DNA from: Pseudomonadota bacterium
Lineage (GTDB): Bacteria > Pseudomonadota > Gammaproteobacteria > SURF-13
Length of the DNA: 38,455 bases
Direction: 5' to 3'
Assembly: GCA_027624315.1 (NCBI GenBank)
Contig: JAQBXX010000012.1
Span: forward strand, 1 to 38,455
Within the stretch, counting starts at the first letter, position 1, and each line of letters starts with the position of its first letter. Below are positions 15,749-25,885 of this stretch, one piece after another. Made by a program: the position numbers and the translations under genes. The notes below the pieces were generated by a model. That model did no database searches, was not told the DNA's origin, and saw only the letters and a list, made by a program, of their open reading frames with translations.

Positions 15749-16460
15749 CCACCGCTCTGGGGCAATCATTGAGCACGAAAACGGTAAACTATCGGTGCAG
15801 GGCGGGGATAAGGAATACACACCTTGTTCCCGCAATCTTTCCTTTCGTGCCGAGGATCATTCGCTAAGCGTTGAAGAAGGACGCCACCTACGCCACTTAA
15901 ATGTTAGTGAACATTCTCTAAATTCTGGGGTGGAGCAGACCATAGAGGGAGTTGGTTCGTTTATTTATGAGAATATTACTTACGTTGTCCGAGAAATTGG
16001 TTTACAGATAGAGGCGAGGAGCCTAAAACTGATTATTCATCCGTCGTCAGACTTCTCGGAAAAGGAAAAAACCATTGACCTTTCTTTTTGGGGAGCCGAT
16101 TGTTCGATCAATATTTACATCCCTGATGCAATCTTTAATCAACTTGTGTCCGAGATTCGAGTTGGCCGCCTCAGGAAATTAGGATTCGGCGTAGGCCTCG
16201 ATGCCTACAAAACTGACACTGAGTTCGACATTTTTCTACGCCCGGATATCGGAGAATATTCCAGTATTCACAGTAGTGCATCTGGCAAAGTTAACGGTGT
16301 GGGGTGGAGTTGCGTACAATCGAAGACGGATTTTTGGCTAGATGTACTAGCTCAGCGTGTCTCAGGCCTTCACAGTTTGGTACAGGGAATGAAGACTTTG
16401 CTTGTTCGTATGGGCTTGATAATAATCGCGCTGTTAATCGCCTTACTCTTGTTCAAGTGA
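15687..16460 (+). CDS. Unknown protein with C-terminal membrane anchor
   Basis: Up to 257 residues, unrecognised. A soluble domain rich in beta-type segments (LKLIIHPSSDFSEKEKTIDL, INIYIPDAIFNQLVSEI, TEFDIFLRPDIG) precedes a single C-terminal hydrophobic helix (MGLIIIALLIALLLF) ending in Lys. It would therefore be tail-anchored with the bulk in the cytoplasm. The start is uncertain: TTG 15687 is the longest, GTG 15723 is also possible, and no ATG exists in the first 200 codons. AT-rich base use and position in a gap between rlmD and purL mark it as accessory. Confidence 0.55.
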   Translation: MTSLKQKQRSLRVRFRKRIPNHRSGAIIEHENGKLSVQGGDKEYTPCSRNLSFRAEDHSLSVEEGRHLRHLNVSEHSLNSGVEQTIEGVGSFIYENITYVVREIGLQIEARSLKLIIHPSSDFSEKEKTIDLSFWGADCSINIYIPDAIFNQLVSEIRVGRLRKLGFGVGLDAYKTDTEFDIFLRPDIGEYSSIHSSASGKVNGVGWSCVQSKTDFWLDVLAQRVSGLHSLVQGMKTLLVRMGLIIIALLIALLLFK

Positions 16461-16471
16461 ACGATGGCTGG

Positions 16472-16523
16472 GAATAGAATAAAGGGGACGCTACCCTGAA
16501 TAGAATAAAGGGGACGCTACCCT
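16472..16523. repeat. Perfect tandem duplication of a 26-bp unit
   Basis: Two identical adjacent 26-bp units, each containing aataaaggggacgctaccc, at 16472-16497 and 16498-16523. Within each unit and its flank, aataaaggg can pair with cccttatt. Sequences of the form 'aataaagggga...accc' are often found around REP-associated tyrosine transposase genes, so this may be a trace of such an element. Confidence 0.8.
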
Positions 16524-16626
16524 TATTTATAACGCTATGTTTTATTTTCAAGCAAACTTTTTCACGCCAGCATTCTTAGCGCCTTCTGCACCATGCCAAG
16601 CAATGGCCTTGAGCAGCTTACGATTT

Positions 16627-19600
16627 TCAACCCATCCACTTCCGTACATTGCGGAACATGCGCAGCCACGGGCCGTCGTTGCCCCAGTCGTCCGGATGCC
16701 AGGAGTTGGACACGGTGCGGATTACGCGCTCCGGGTGCGGCATCATGATGGTGAAGCGTCCGTCGGGTGTGGTGAGACCGGCGATGCCGAGTAGTGAGCC
16801 GTTGGGGTTGGCGGGATAGGCTTCGGTGGGATGGCCGCTGTTGTCCACCCAGCGCAACGCCACGATGCCCTGGGCCAAGGCCTGTTCCGGGCTCGTGCCC
16901 AGACGGAATGAGGCGCGGCCTTCTCCGTGCGCTACGGAAATGGGCAGGCGCGAGCCTACCATGTCGTGCAGGAACAACGACGGCGAGGCGGGAATCTCGA
17001 CCAGAGAGAACCGCCCCTCAAATTGCTCCGACGTGTTGCGCATAAACTGTGGCCAGTGTTCGGCACCCGGAATGAGTTCGTGCAGGTTTGACATCATCTG
17101 GCAGCCGTTGCAGATGCCGAGGCCGAAGGTATCGGGGCGCTTGAAGAACGCGCCGAATGCATCGCGCGCGCGTGCGTTGAACAGTATGGATTTGGCCCAG
17201 CCCTGCCCCGCGCCGAGCACATCGCCGTAGGAAAAGCCGCCGGGCGCGGCGAGACCCTGAAATTCGCTGAGTGAGATACGGGCTTCGAGGATGTCGCTCA
17301 TGTGCACATCGATGGCGAAAAATCCGGCGCGATCGAAGGCCGCAGCGAGTTCGATGTGGCCGTTGACGCCCTGCTCGCGCAAGATGGCGATGCGCGGGCG
17401 CAGGCCTTTTTTTATGTAAGGCGCGGCAATGTCGTCGTTTGGATCGAAGCTGAGTTGCGCGTTCAGGCCGGGATCGCGTGCATAGAGCAGGGCGTCGTAT
17501 TCCTGCTGCGCGCAAATGGGGTTGTCGCGCAGTGTCTGCATCCGGTACGACGTTTCCGACCAGGCGCGTTGAAGATTGATGCGTGTGTTGCTGAGCAGCG
17601 CCTGGCCATGCTGTGTCACCACAATATGATCGGTGCTGTTAAGCGTGCCGATGGTGTGTGTGTATTGTTCAAGTCCGGCAGCTTGCAGTATTTTTAATAC
17701 GGCGGTTCTGTCGGCGCGGCGTATCTGCACGACGGCACCCAACTCCTCGCTGAACAGCGCGGGGTGAATATCATTGCCGAGCTCATCAAGATTCAAGGTG
17801 ATACCGGTATGCGCGGCAAAGGCCATTTCGCATACGGTGGCAAACAGGCCGCCGTCCGAGCGGTCGTGATAGGCGAGAATGAAATTATTTTCGTTGAGCG
17901 ATTGCAGTGCAGTGAACAGCGCCTTAAGCAGCGCCGGGTCATCCACGTCCGGCGCCTGGGTGCCGATTTGGTTATAGACCTGTGCGAGCACGGAAGCGCC
18001 GAGGCGATTCTGCTGGCGTCCCAGATCGATGAGCAGCAGCTCAGTACCCCCCTGATCTACGCGTAACTGTGGCGTCAGTGTGCGGCGGCAGTCATGCACG
18101 CGCGCAAAGGCGCTGACGATGAGCGACAGCGGCGCAGTCACCGATTTTTCCACACCGTTTTCGCGCCACACGGTTTTCATGGAGAGCGAATCCTTGCCCA
18201 CCGGGATGGCGATGCTGAGCGCCGGGCATAATTCCATGCCGACTGCCCGCACGGCGTCATACAGCGCCGCGTCTTCGCCGGGGTGACCGGCAGCGGCCAT
18301 CCAGTTGGCGGAGAGTGTGATGTCGGACAGGTGAACAATACGCGCTGCGGCGATATTGGTGATGGCTTCGCCCACCGCCATGCGCGCGGAGGCCGCCGGG
18401 TTGATGAGTGCGAGCGGCGCGCGCTCGCCGAGGGCCATGGCCTCGCCGGTGTAGACATCGAAGCTCGTTGCGGTGACCGCAACGTCCGCCACCGGAGTCT
18501 GCCACGGACCGACCAGCTGATCGCGCGTCACCAGCCCGCCCACGCTGCGGTCGCCGATGGTGATCAGAAAACCTTTGTTCGCCACGGCGGGAAAACGCAA
18601 CACGCGCAGCGCGGCTTCGTGCAGGTCGATCTTGCTGTAATCAAACCCGGAAAGCAGCGGCGGCGCATGGCGCACGTCGCGCAGCATTTTCGGTGGTTTG
18701 CCGAGCAGCATGTGGAGCGCGAGGTCGATGGGCGTGTTGTGAAACTGCGCATCCACCAGTGTGAGCTGTTCGTCCATCGTGGCCGCGCCGACCACGGCAT
18801 AGGGGCAGCGTTCGCGCGCGCAGAGCGCGGCAAATTCGTCGCACCGCTCCGGTGCTACCGCCAGGACGTAACGCTCCTGCGCCTCGTTGCACCAGAGCTG
18901 CATGGGCGACATGCCGCTGTCGTCGCTCAGTATCTTGCGCAGTTCGATACGCGCACCGCGCGCACTGCCGTGCACCAGTTCCGGCAGCGCATTGGACAGG
19001 CCGCCCGCGCCGACATCGTGTAGCGAGAGGACGGGATTGGCATCGCCCAGTTGCCAGCACTGGTCGATCACTTCCTGGCAGCGGCGCTGCATCTCGGGAT
19101 TGCCGCGCTGCACCGAGGCAAAGTCGAGCGCCTGGTCGCCGCTGCCGCTGGTGATCGACGAGGCTGCGCCGCCGCCCAGCCCGATCAGCATCGCCGGCCC
19201 ACCGAGCACAATCAGTGCCGCGCGCGGCGGGATTTCATTTTTTTCGACATGCCCCGCCCGGATGTTGCCGACACCGCCCGCGAGCATGATGGGTTTGTGG
19301 TAGCCGCGCCGGTCGATGCCGTGTCCGGCTTGCACCTCTGCCTCAAAGGTGCGGAAGTAACCGCAGAGGTTCGGGCGGCCAAATTCATTATTGAACGCCG
19401 CTGCGCCGAGCGGTCCCTCGAGCATGATGTCGAGGCTTGACGCGGTGTGGCGTGGCTTGCCGAAGTCATGCTGTTCCCACGGTTGCATCGCACCGGGAAT
19501 GCGTAAATGTGAAACGGAAAAGCCGCACAATCCCGCTTTGGGTTTGGCGCCACGGCCGGTGGCACCTTCGTCGCGGATCTCGCCGCCGCTGCCGGTGGCT

Positions 19601-20523
19601 GCGCCCGGAAACGGCGAGATGGCGGTGGGATGATTGTGTGTCTCCACCTTCATCACGATATGTATGTCTTCGGGGTGATAGCGGTATTCGCGTCCCGCTG
19701 CCGGGAAAAAGCGCGCGGCGCGCGCGCCTTCCATGACGGCGGCATTGTCCTTGTAGGCGGAGAGGATGCCGTGCGGATGTTGCTGGTGCGTGTTGCGGAT
19801 CATAGCGAACAGCGACGCATCCTGGCGCACGCCGTCAATGATCCAGTCGGCATTGAATATCTTGTGGCGGCAGTGCTCCGAGTTCATCTGCGCGAACATC
19901 ATGAGCTCGACATCGGTCGGGTTGCGTCCAAGCGCCGTGAAGTTTTGCAGCAGATAATCGATTTCGTCTGCGGTGAGTGCGAGCCCCAGCGTCTGATCGG
20001 CCTTGACCAGTGCGTCCCGGCCGCCGCTCAGTACGTCGACAAGGACCAGCGGCGCGGGTTCCGTGCGCAGGAACAGTTTTTCGGCCTCACGCGCATCGTC
20101 CAGCAGCTGCTCTGTCATGCGGTCGTGAATGAGGGGTGCGATGCGCTCGCGCTCGGAGCTGGTGAGCGGCGCGCCGTTGGTTTTTACAAGGTGATAAATC
20201 ACGCCGCGCTCGATGCGCCGCACCTGATGGAGTCCGCAGATGTGCGCGATGTCGGTGGCCTTGCTCGACCACGGTGAGCGGGTGCCGATGCGTGGCACGA
20301 CCAGCAGGGGTGCACCGAGCGGAGTTTGCGTGCCGCCAGCGCCGTAGCTCAGAATCTTTTCGAGTTGCGCGTGCTCTGCGCCGGTAAGCTCGTGCGCGAG
20401 ATCAATGAAGTGGATGAATCTGGCGCCGACGCAGTCGAGATCGGGCACGGCCACGCGCAGGGCGGAGCGCAGCTTGTCCAGCCGGAACCCGGACAGTGCT
20501 TGCGGCCCGTGCAGTGAGAGCAT
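16627..20523 (-). CDS. purL: Phosphoribosylformylglycinamidine synthase (large single-chain form)
   Basis: A 1298-residue purine biosynthesis enzyme converting FGAR to FGAM with glutamine and ATP. The N-terminal PurS-like domain, two AIRS-type synthetase halves ([20 protein letters not shown] is the first ATP/substrate motif) and a C-terminal glutaminase domain are all present. The glutaminase Cys lies in [12 protein letters not shown] and the His/Glu pair in MPHPERVIR. Length matches the gammaproteobacterial single-polypeptide PurL. It is the last gene of a minus-strand set dapA-bamC-purL, 23 bp after bamC. Confidence 0.97.
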   Translation of the reverse strand: MLSLHGPQALSGFRLDKLRSALRVAVPDLDCVGARFIHFIDLAHELTGAEHAQLEKILSYGAGGTQTPLGAPLLVVPRIGTRSPWSSKATDIAHICGLHQVRRIERGVIYHLVKTNGAPLTSSERERIAPLIHDRMTEQLLDDAREAEKLFLRTEPAPLVLVDVLSGGRDALVKADQTLGLALTADEIDYLLQNFTALGRNPTDVELMMFAQMNSEHCRHKIFNADWIIDGVRQDASLFAMIRNTHQQHPHGILSAYKDNAAVMEGARAARFFPAAGREYRYHPEDIHIVMKVETHNHPTAISPFPGAATGSGGEIRDEGATGRGAKPKAGLCGFSVSHLRIPGAMQPWEQHDFGKPRHTASSLDIMLEGPLGAAAFNNEFGRPNLCGYFRTFEAEVQAGHGIDRRGYHKPIMLAGGVGNIRAGHVEKNEIPPRAALIVLGGPAMLIGLGGGAASSITSGSGDQALDFASVQRGNPEMQRRCQEVIDQCWQLGDANPVLSLHDVGAGGLSNALPELVHGSARGARIELRKILSDDSGMSPMQLWCNEAQERYVLAVAPERCDEFAALCARERCPYAVVGAATMDEQLTLVDAQFHNTPIDLALHMLLGKPPKMLRDVRHAPPLLSGFDYSKIDLHEAALRVLRFPAVANKGFLITIGDRSVGGLVTRDQLVGPWQTPVADVAVTATSFDVYTGEAMALGERAPLALINPAASARMAVGEAITNIAAARIVHLSDITLSANWMAAAGHPGEDAALYDAVRAVGMELCPALSIAIPVGKDSLSMKTVWRENGVEKSVTAPLSLIVSAFARVHDCRRTLTPQLRVDQGGTELLLIDLGRQQNRLGASVLAQVYNQIGTQAPDVDDPALLKALFTALQSLNENNFILAYHDRSDGGLFATVCEMAFAAHTGITLNLDELGNDIHPALFSEELGAVVQIRRADRTAVLKILQAAGLEQYTHTIGTLNSTDHIVVTQHGQALLSNTRINLQRAWSETSYRMQTLRDNPICAQQEYDALLYARDPGLNAQLSFDPNDDIAAPYIKKGLRPRIAILREQGVNGHIELAAAFDRAGFFAIDVHMSDILEARISLSEFQGLAAPGGFSYGDVLGAGQGWAKSILFNARARDAFGAFFKRPDTFGLGICNGCQMMSNLHELIPGAEHWPQFMRNTSEQFEGRFSLVEIPASPSLFLHDMVGSRLPISVAHGEGRASFRLGTSPEQALAQGIVALRWVDNSGHPTEAYPANPNGSLLGIAGLTTPDGRFTIMMPHPERVIRTVSNSWHPDDWGNDGPWLRMFRNVRKWMG

Positions 20524-20546
20524 GGCGAGCTTAGGGCTGTTCAGAT

Positions 20547-21674
20547 TTATTTCAATTGTTCGTGCAGCAATGCCAGTATGCGGTTCGCAGTTTCGGAGTT
20601 TTCCGGCGCACCGTCCTTGTTCAGTACGGAGACGCGCGTGGTGGCACCTTCACCCGTCACGCTGACCAGATATTGCACGTTTTCCGCTTTTTTGTCGCTG
20701 CTGCCCCAGAATTTCAGCTTGCCCAGGTAGCCGTCCTTCTTCTCCTCCTTGAGCGGATCGGCATAGCGCACGTAATAGAGACCGCGTGAACGGTCGCGGT
20801 CTTCCACCGTGAAGCCGACGCGGTCAAGCGCGATGCTGGTGCGGCGCCAGCCGCGCGAAAAGTCTTCATCCAGGGTAAGGAAGCTGTGGCCCTGCGCATC
20901 GCGCGTGAGCTGGGCGTGCGGCGCGTCTTTCGCGCGCGCGAGCAGTGATTTCGCCTTTTGCTCATCGACGCCGAAGAACACCGCCATGCGATTGAGCATT
21001 TCGATTTCCAGTTCCGGATCGGACGGGCGGCTTTGCCAGATGGTGGAGGTGCCCTGCACCACCTCTTCCACGCCGCGATGACTCAGGAAAAGCTCGGTGC
21101 TGTTGGGATCCTTGCCGCGCTCCAGGCGTACACGGTATTTGTCACGCGTGGCCGAGGAGTAGAGATCGTCGAACACCTTGCTGATGACGGAGCGGATGGC
21201 GTCTTTCGGGATGTCGGCGCGATTTTCCATCCAGTCGGTTTCCAGGATGCCGATGCGCGGGTCTTCTTCCTTGATCAGGAACCCGTTCTGCAGAAAGAAT
21301 TCACGTGCCTTGGGCCAGACCGTTTCCGGTGCGCCTTCCATCACGAGCCAGCGTTTGTCGCCGTCGCGCTCGAAGTGGATGTTGCTTTGCTGGGGTAACA
21401 CGTTTTCGCTGTGCGCGACCTGCGATCCGCCGCGCTCATCGGTGTAGGAGGATAAGGTCGCGCTGCTTTTCGGGTCGATGTCGGGCACCGCCATGGTGTC
21501 GTCGATGGTGGACTTGGTGAGGTCCGGCGGCACTTCCAGTGCCGGCAGCGTCCGGCTCTTTTTGTACTCGGCCTTTTTCTCCGGCGAGACCTCATCGAGC
21601 TTGTTACTGATGGCACTGCATGCGCCCAGGGTAAACAAGGCAAGCAGCAGTGAGCAGGAAAGAAAGCTACGCAT
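20547..21674 (-). CDS. bamC: Outer membrane assembly lipoprotein BamC
   Basis: A 375-residue NlpB/DapX-family lipoprotein, a non-essential subunit of the BAM complex for outer-membrane protein insertion. The signal peptide ends in lipobox TLGAC with Cys19. A flexible segment ([20 protein letters not shown]) corresponds to the part that contacts BamD, followed by two helix-grip domains ([20 protein letters not shown] and later [20 protein letters not shown]). Position directly after dapA is the family's hallmark context. Confidence 0.93.
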   Translation of the reverse strand: MRSFLSCSLLLALFTLGACSAISNKLDEVSPEKKAEYKKSRTLPALEVPPDLTKSTIDDTMAVPDIDPKSSATLSSYTDERGGSQVAHSENVLPQQSNIHFERDGDKRWLVMEGAPETVWPKAREFFLQNGFLIKEEDPRIGILETDWMENRADIPKDAIRSVISKVFDDLYSSATRDKYRVRLERGKDPNSTELFLSHRGVEEVVQGTSTIWQSRPSDPELEIEMLNRMAVFFGVDEQKAKSLLARAKDAPHAQLTRDAQGHSFLTLDEDFSRGWRRTSIALDRVGFTVEDRDRSRGLYYVRYADPLKEEKKDGYLGKLKFWGSSDKKAENVQYLVSVTGEGATTRVSVLNKDGAPENSETANRILALLHEQLK

Positions 21675-21681
21675 AAATTAC

Positions 21682-22569
21682 CTACTCATTAAAACGGATA
21701 TCGGCTTGTTGCAGAGCGCGCCGCACACGCGGCTGGCTGGGTGGCGACAAGGGCGTGAGCGGAAGCCGGATGCCGGGCGGGATCAGACCCATCTGGTGGA
21801 GTGCCCACTTGACCGGAATCGGGTTGGACTCGATGAACAAGTCCTGGTGCAGCGGCATGAGCCGCTGATTAATCGCATCGGCCTGTGTCCGGTCGCCGCG
21901 TAATGCGGCGGCGCACATCTCGTGCATGAGCCGCGGCACCACATTGGCGGTGACCGAGATTACACCCTTGCCGCCCATCAGCATCAACTCCATGGCGGTG
22001 GCGTCATCACCTGCATACAAATCCATTTTATCACCACAGCGGTCAAGAATCTCTCTCGCGCGCGCAATATTGCCGGTGGCTTCCTTGACGCCGATGATGT
22101 TGGAAACGGCGGCGAGGCGGGCCACGGTCTCCGGCAGCAGGTCGCACGCGGTGCGCCCGGGCACGTTGTAGAGGATTTGCGGTATGGGCACGGCCTCGGC
22201 CACCGCCTTGTAATGCAGGTAGAGGCCCTCCTGCGTGGGCTTGTTGTAGTAGGGGGTGACCAGCAGGCAGGCATCGGCGCCGCCCTGCAGGGCGCAGCGC
22301 GTAAGCCGGATCGCCTCGCTGGTGGCGTTCGCGCCCGTGCCCGCGATGACGGGTATGCGCCCGCGCACCCGCTCGACGACTTCGCGGATCAGCGCGCAGT
22401 GTTCGTCCTCGTCGAGTGTGGCGGATTCGCCCGTGGTACCGACCGCGACGATGGCGTCGGTGCCATTTTCGATGTGAAATTCGATCAGCCGCGCCAGGCT
22501 GTCATGGTCCAGCGCGCCGTCGGACGACATCGGGGTCACCAAGGCCACCATGCTGCCGTGAAACATCAA
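21682..22569 (-). CDS. dapA: 4-hydroxy-tetrahydrodipicolinate synthase
   Basis: A 295-residue TIM-barrel aldolase-family enzyme condensing pyruvate with aspartate semialdehyde in lysine and diaminopimelate synthesis. The Schiff-base lysine is in [10 protein letters not shown], the catalytic Tyr in ILYNVPGRT, and the carboxylate-binding motif is GTTGESATL. Length is normal. It leads a minus-strand operon, with bamC starting 7 bp after its stop. A plausible promoter lies at 22656-22684. Confidence 0.96.
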   Translation of the reverse strand: MMFHGSMVALVTPMSSDGALDHDSLARLIEFHIENGTDAIVAVGTTGESATLDEDEHCALIREVVERVRGRIPVIAGTGANATSEAIRLTRCALQGGADACLLVTPYYNKPTQEGLYLHYKAVAEAVPIPQILYNVPGRTACDLLPETVARLAAVSNIIGVKEATGNIARAREILDRCGDKMDLYAGDDATAMELMLMGGKGVISVTANVVPRLMHEMCAAALRGDRTQADAINQRLMPLHQDLFIESNPIPVKWALHQMGLIPPGIRLPLTPLSPPSQPRVRRALQQADIRFNE

Positions 22570-22655
22570 GACTCTCCGTGTTACCCGATAAGTAATGCTG
22601 TGAGGCCCATTATGGGCTTTTTCGGTCTATTTTCAGTCACCTGCCGCAAGCGGGC

Positions 22656-22684
22656 ATGGTACTTGCTCCCCTATTGTATGACAA
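22656..22684 (-). promoter_or_regulatory. Putative dapA promoter
   Basis: On the minus strand, TTGTCA (22679-22684) and TACCAT (22656-22661) are separated by 17 nt, about 90 nt before the dapA start. Five of six and four of six consensus bases match. It lies in the 196-bp divergent gap between dapA and pilB; no comparable plus-strand promoter for pilB was clear. Confidence 0.4.
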
Positions 22685-22765
22685 GCTGTCGGCATGCGAA
22701 GATGATGCGGTTAAAGGGTTCAAAAAGGCAGCTCTAAGATGACCCGCGAGGGGTGAGGACACCGC

Positions 22766-24490
22766 ATGGCCATATCATCGTCCAATGTGAAATTTAAGTT
22801 GAGCGGGCTGACGCGCCGTCTGGTGCAGGATGGGCTGCTCACCGAAGTTAATGCGCAACAGGCCTACGAGCAGGCGTTCAAGGCGCAAATCCCGCTCGTC
22901 TCCTGGCTGGTAGAGAACAATATCCTCAGCAGCCGCGTGGTTGCCAATGCAGCGTCGCAGGAGTTCGGTGTGCCGCTGCTGGATCTGGCCGCCGTCGATA
23001 TGGAGCATGCCCCCGTTACCCTGGTGGCGGAAAAGCTGGTGCGCAAGCATCATGCGCTGCCCCTGTTCAAGCGCGGCAGCCAGTTGTTTCTCGCCATGTC
23101 CGATATCACCAATCTCCATGCGCTGGATGAGATCCAGTTCCACGCCGGCCTCAGCACCGCCTCGGTGCTGGTGGAGGAAGACAAGCTCGCCCAGGCCATC
23201 GAAAAGGCTATGGACGCGCGCGATACGTCGATGAGTGCGCTGACCGGATCCGACGTCGACGATCTTAACCTGGAAATCTCCGGCGGCGATGAAGACCTCA
23301 CCGCCGCCGACAGCGCTGCCGCCGATATCGACGATACCCCCGTGGTGCGCTTTGTGAACAAGGTGTTGCTCGACGCGATCAATAAAGGGGCGTCCGATGT
23401 CCACTTTGAACCCTATGAAAAAATCTACCGTGTGCGCTTCCGTCAGGACGGTGTGCTGCGCGAGGTGGCGGCGCCGCCGGTAGCCCTCGCACCCCGTCTT
23501 GCCGCGCGCCTCAAGGTGATGTCAAGGCTCGATATCTCCGAGCGCCGCGTGCCGCAGGACGGGCGCATGAAGATGCGGTTGTCCGCAAACCGCGCCATCG
23601 ATTTCCGTGTCAGCAGCTGCCCTACCCTGTACGGCGAGAAGATCGTGCTGCGTATTCTGGATCCTGCCAGCGCAAAACTCGGCATCGATGCGCTGGGCTA
23701 TGAAGAGGATCAAAAAAAGCTGTTCATGGATGCGATCCATCGTCCCTACGGCATGGTGCTGGTCACCGGCCCCACCGGCAGCGGCAAGACCGTGTCGCTC
23801 TACACGGCGCTCAACATCCTGAACACCGAAGACCGCAACATTTCCACCTGCGAAGACCCGGTGGAAATCAACCTGCCCGGCATCAACCAGGTCCATGTCA
23901 ACCCCCGGGCTGGGCTCACCTTCCCCTCGGCGCTCAAGGCCTTTCTGCGCCAGGACCCGGACATCATCATGGTGGGCGAGATTCGTGATCTGGAAACCGC
24001 CGAGATCGCCATCAAGGCGGCGCAGACCGGCCACATGGTGCTCTCCACCCTGCACACCAACGACGCGCCACAGACCTTGAGCCGCTTGGCCAACATGGGC
24101 GTGGCGCCGTTTAACATCGCCTCGGCGGTGTCGCTCATCATCGCGCAACGTCTGGCGCGCCGTTTGTGCAACCAATGCAAAAAGCCGCTCACCATCCCGC
24201 GTGAAGCGTTGCTGGAAGAGGGGTTCAAGGAGGCCGATCTCCCCAATGTCAAACTCTACAGCGCGGTGGGTTGCGAGCAGTGCACCGACGGTTACAAGGG
24301 GCGCGTGGGCATCTACCAGGTGATGCCGGTGACGGAGGCCATCGGCCGCATTATCATGGAGGGCGGCAACGCGATTCAGATCGCTGACCAGGCGAAGAAG
24401 GAAGGCGTGGCTGGACCTGCGCGAATCTGGACTCAAAAAGGTGCGCCAGGGCATGTCCAGTCTGGAAGAAATCAACCGTGTCACCAATGA
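22766..24490 (+). CDS. pilB: Type IV pilus assembly ATPase PilB, frameshifted near its C-terminus
   Basis: Cytoplasmic extension motor of the type IV pilus. It has an N-terminal MshEN domain (LTRRLVQDGLLTEVNAQQAY), Walker A TGPTGSGKTVSLYTAL, Walker B with DIIMVGEIRDLETAEIAI and the His box STLHTNDAP. A C-terminal tetracysteine zinc site (CNQCKKPL, CEQCTDGYKG) completes the core. After AKKEGV the frame goes wrong: removing one G at 24409-24410 restores LDLRESGLKKVRQGMSSLEE and a stop at 24494, giving the expected 575 residues. The annotated reading therefore has a false 25-residue tail. pilC follows. Confidence 0.93.
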   Translation: MAISSSNVKFKLSGLTRRLVQDGLLTEVNAQQAYEQAFKAQIPLVSWLVENNILSSRVVANAASQEFGVPLLDLAAVDMEHAPVTLVAEKLVRKHHALPLFKRGSQLFLAMSDITNLHALDEIQFHAGLSTASVLVEEDKLAQAIEKAMDARDTSMSALTGSDVDDLNLEISGGDEDLTAADSAAADIDDTPVVRFVNKVLLDAINKGASDVHFEPYEKIYRVRFRQDGVLREVAAPPVALAPRLAARLKVMSRLDISERRVPQDGRMKMRLSANRAIDFRVSSCPTLYGEKIVLRILDPASAKLGIDALGYEEDQKKLFMDAIHRPYGMVLVTGPTGSGKTVSLYTALNILNTEDRNISTCEDPVEINLPGINQVHVNPRAGLTFPSALKAFLRQDPDIIMVGEIRDLETAEIAIKAAQTGHMVLSTLHTNDAPQTLSRLANMGVAPFNIASAVSLIIAQRLARRLCNQCKKPLTIPREALLEEGFKEADLPNVKLYSAVGCEQCTDGYKGRVGIYQVMPVTEAIGRIIMEGGNAIQIADQAKKEGVAGPARIWTQKGAPGHVQSGRNQPCHQ

Positions 24491-24508
24491 GTAATCCGGT
24501 GCACGTCC

Positions 24509-25738
24509 ATGGCTGAGAAAGCGAAAGCGGTAAAAAAACTCGATACCTACGTTTGGGAGGGCACCAACAAACAGGGTGCTCGCGTGCGCGGTGAATTGCA
24601 GGGCACCACGCTCACACTGGTCAAGGCCGATCTGCGTCGGCAAGGCATTAATCCGACCAAGGTCGCAAAAAATCCAAACCACTGTTTAGTGCGCGCAAAA
24701 AGGCGGTCACCGCCAAGGACATCGCCGTATTCAGCCGGCAGCTTTCGGTGATGATCGCCGCCGGCGTGCCGCTGGTGCAGTCGTTCGAGATTGTAGGGCG
24801 CGGGCACGAAAATCCCACCATGCAGGAGCTCCTGCTCACCATTAAAAATGACGTAGAAAGGCGGCAGTTCGCTGGCCGAGGCGCTGGAGAAACACCAGCT
24901 CCAGTTCGATGAGCTTTACGTCAACCTGGTGCGCGCCGGTGAGCAGGCCGGTATCCTCGAAGCCCTGATGAACAAAATTGCCGTGTACAAGGAAAAGACC
25001 GAGGCGATCAAGGGCAAGATCAAGAAGGCGCTGTTTTATCCTACGGCGGTGCTGGTGGTGGCGTTCATCATCACCGCCATTTTGCTCATCTTCGTGATCC
25101 CGCAGTTCGAGTCACTGTTCCAGGGCTTCGGCGCCGATCTGCCCGCGCTCACGAAAATGGTCATCAATCTCTCCGCTATTTTCCAGAAATGGTGGTGGCT
25201 GATTTTCGGCGGCCTGGGCGGCGGCATCTACGCGCTGATTGAGATGAAAAAGCGCTCCAAGCCGATGCAGCATTTCTTTGACCGCCTGTTGCTCAAGCTG
25301 CCGGTCATCGGTGCGATTCTCAACAAGGGTGCGATCGCGCGTTTTGCGCGCACGCTCTCCACCATGTTCGCCGCTGGCGTGCCGCTGGTGGAGGCGATGG
25401 AGTCGGTCGCGGGCGCCGCCGGCAACATCGTTTATTCCGACGCTATCCTGCGCATACGCGACGAGGTCTCCACCGGTACGCAGTTGCAGCAGGCGATGCG
25501 CAACGCCGACCTGTTTCCCAGCATGGTGGTGCAGATGGTGGCCATCGGCGAGGAGGCAGGCTCGCTCGATGCGATGTTGTCCAAGGTGGCTGATTTCTAC
25601 GAAGAGGAAGTGGACAACATGGTGGACTCGCTTTCCAGCCTGCTCGAACCTATGATTATGGCCATCCTCGGCGTGCTGGTGGGCGGCCTCGTGATCGCCA
25701 TGTATCTGCCGATATTCAAGATGGGATCGGTGGTATAA
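24509..25738 (+). pseudogene. pilC: Type IV pilus inner-membrane platform protein PilC, two compensating frameshifts
   Basis: GspF/PilC-family platform protein. The first 55 codons read normally (VWEGTNKQGARVRGELQG). An A is then missing from the run at 24667-24672. The middle third (KDIAVFSRQLSVMIAAGVPL) lies in another frame until an extra A at 24857-24859 restores the first frame, which stays open to 25738. The corrected product would be 409 residues, normal for PilC, with three membrane helices (LFYPTAVLVVAFIITAILLI, a second near WWWLIFGGLGGGIYALI, and MIMAILGVLVGGLVIAMYLP). Track ORFs 24509-24751 and 24929-25738 are its two ends. Homopolymer sites favour sequencing error, but real decay cannot be excluded. 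Confidence 0.9.
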
Positions 25739-25768
25739 AAATAAGCTGATTTTTTATCTTAACTACCC

Positions 25769-25861
25769 AACGCAAAGACGCCAAGACGCAAAGGACGCAA
25801 AGTTTGCATTACAAAAAATTTCTTGGAATAGACGTTCTTTGCGTCTTGGCGTCTTTGCGTT
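25769..25861. repeat. 25-bp perfect inverted repeat between pilC and pilD
   Basis: Arms at 25769-25793 and 25837-25861 are exact reverse complements across a 43-nt loop. Each arm is built from an 8-bp motif, acgcaaag / acgccaag, repeated in tandem. The same 'cgcaaagacgcc' style palindrome is scattered between genes in many environmental proteobacteria. It could form a large hairpin within the pilC-pilD transcript. Confidence 0.8.
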
Positions 25862-25885
25862 GAACCGTCATCTTGTGTTCCCGCC

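Noticed and set aside
22604-22622. Terminator gcccattatgggc followed by T-run on the plus strand
   Set aside because: No plus-strand gene ends here; it lies in the leader of dapA on the other strand, with a very short stem.
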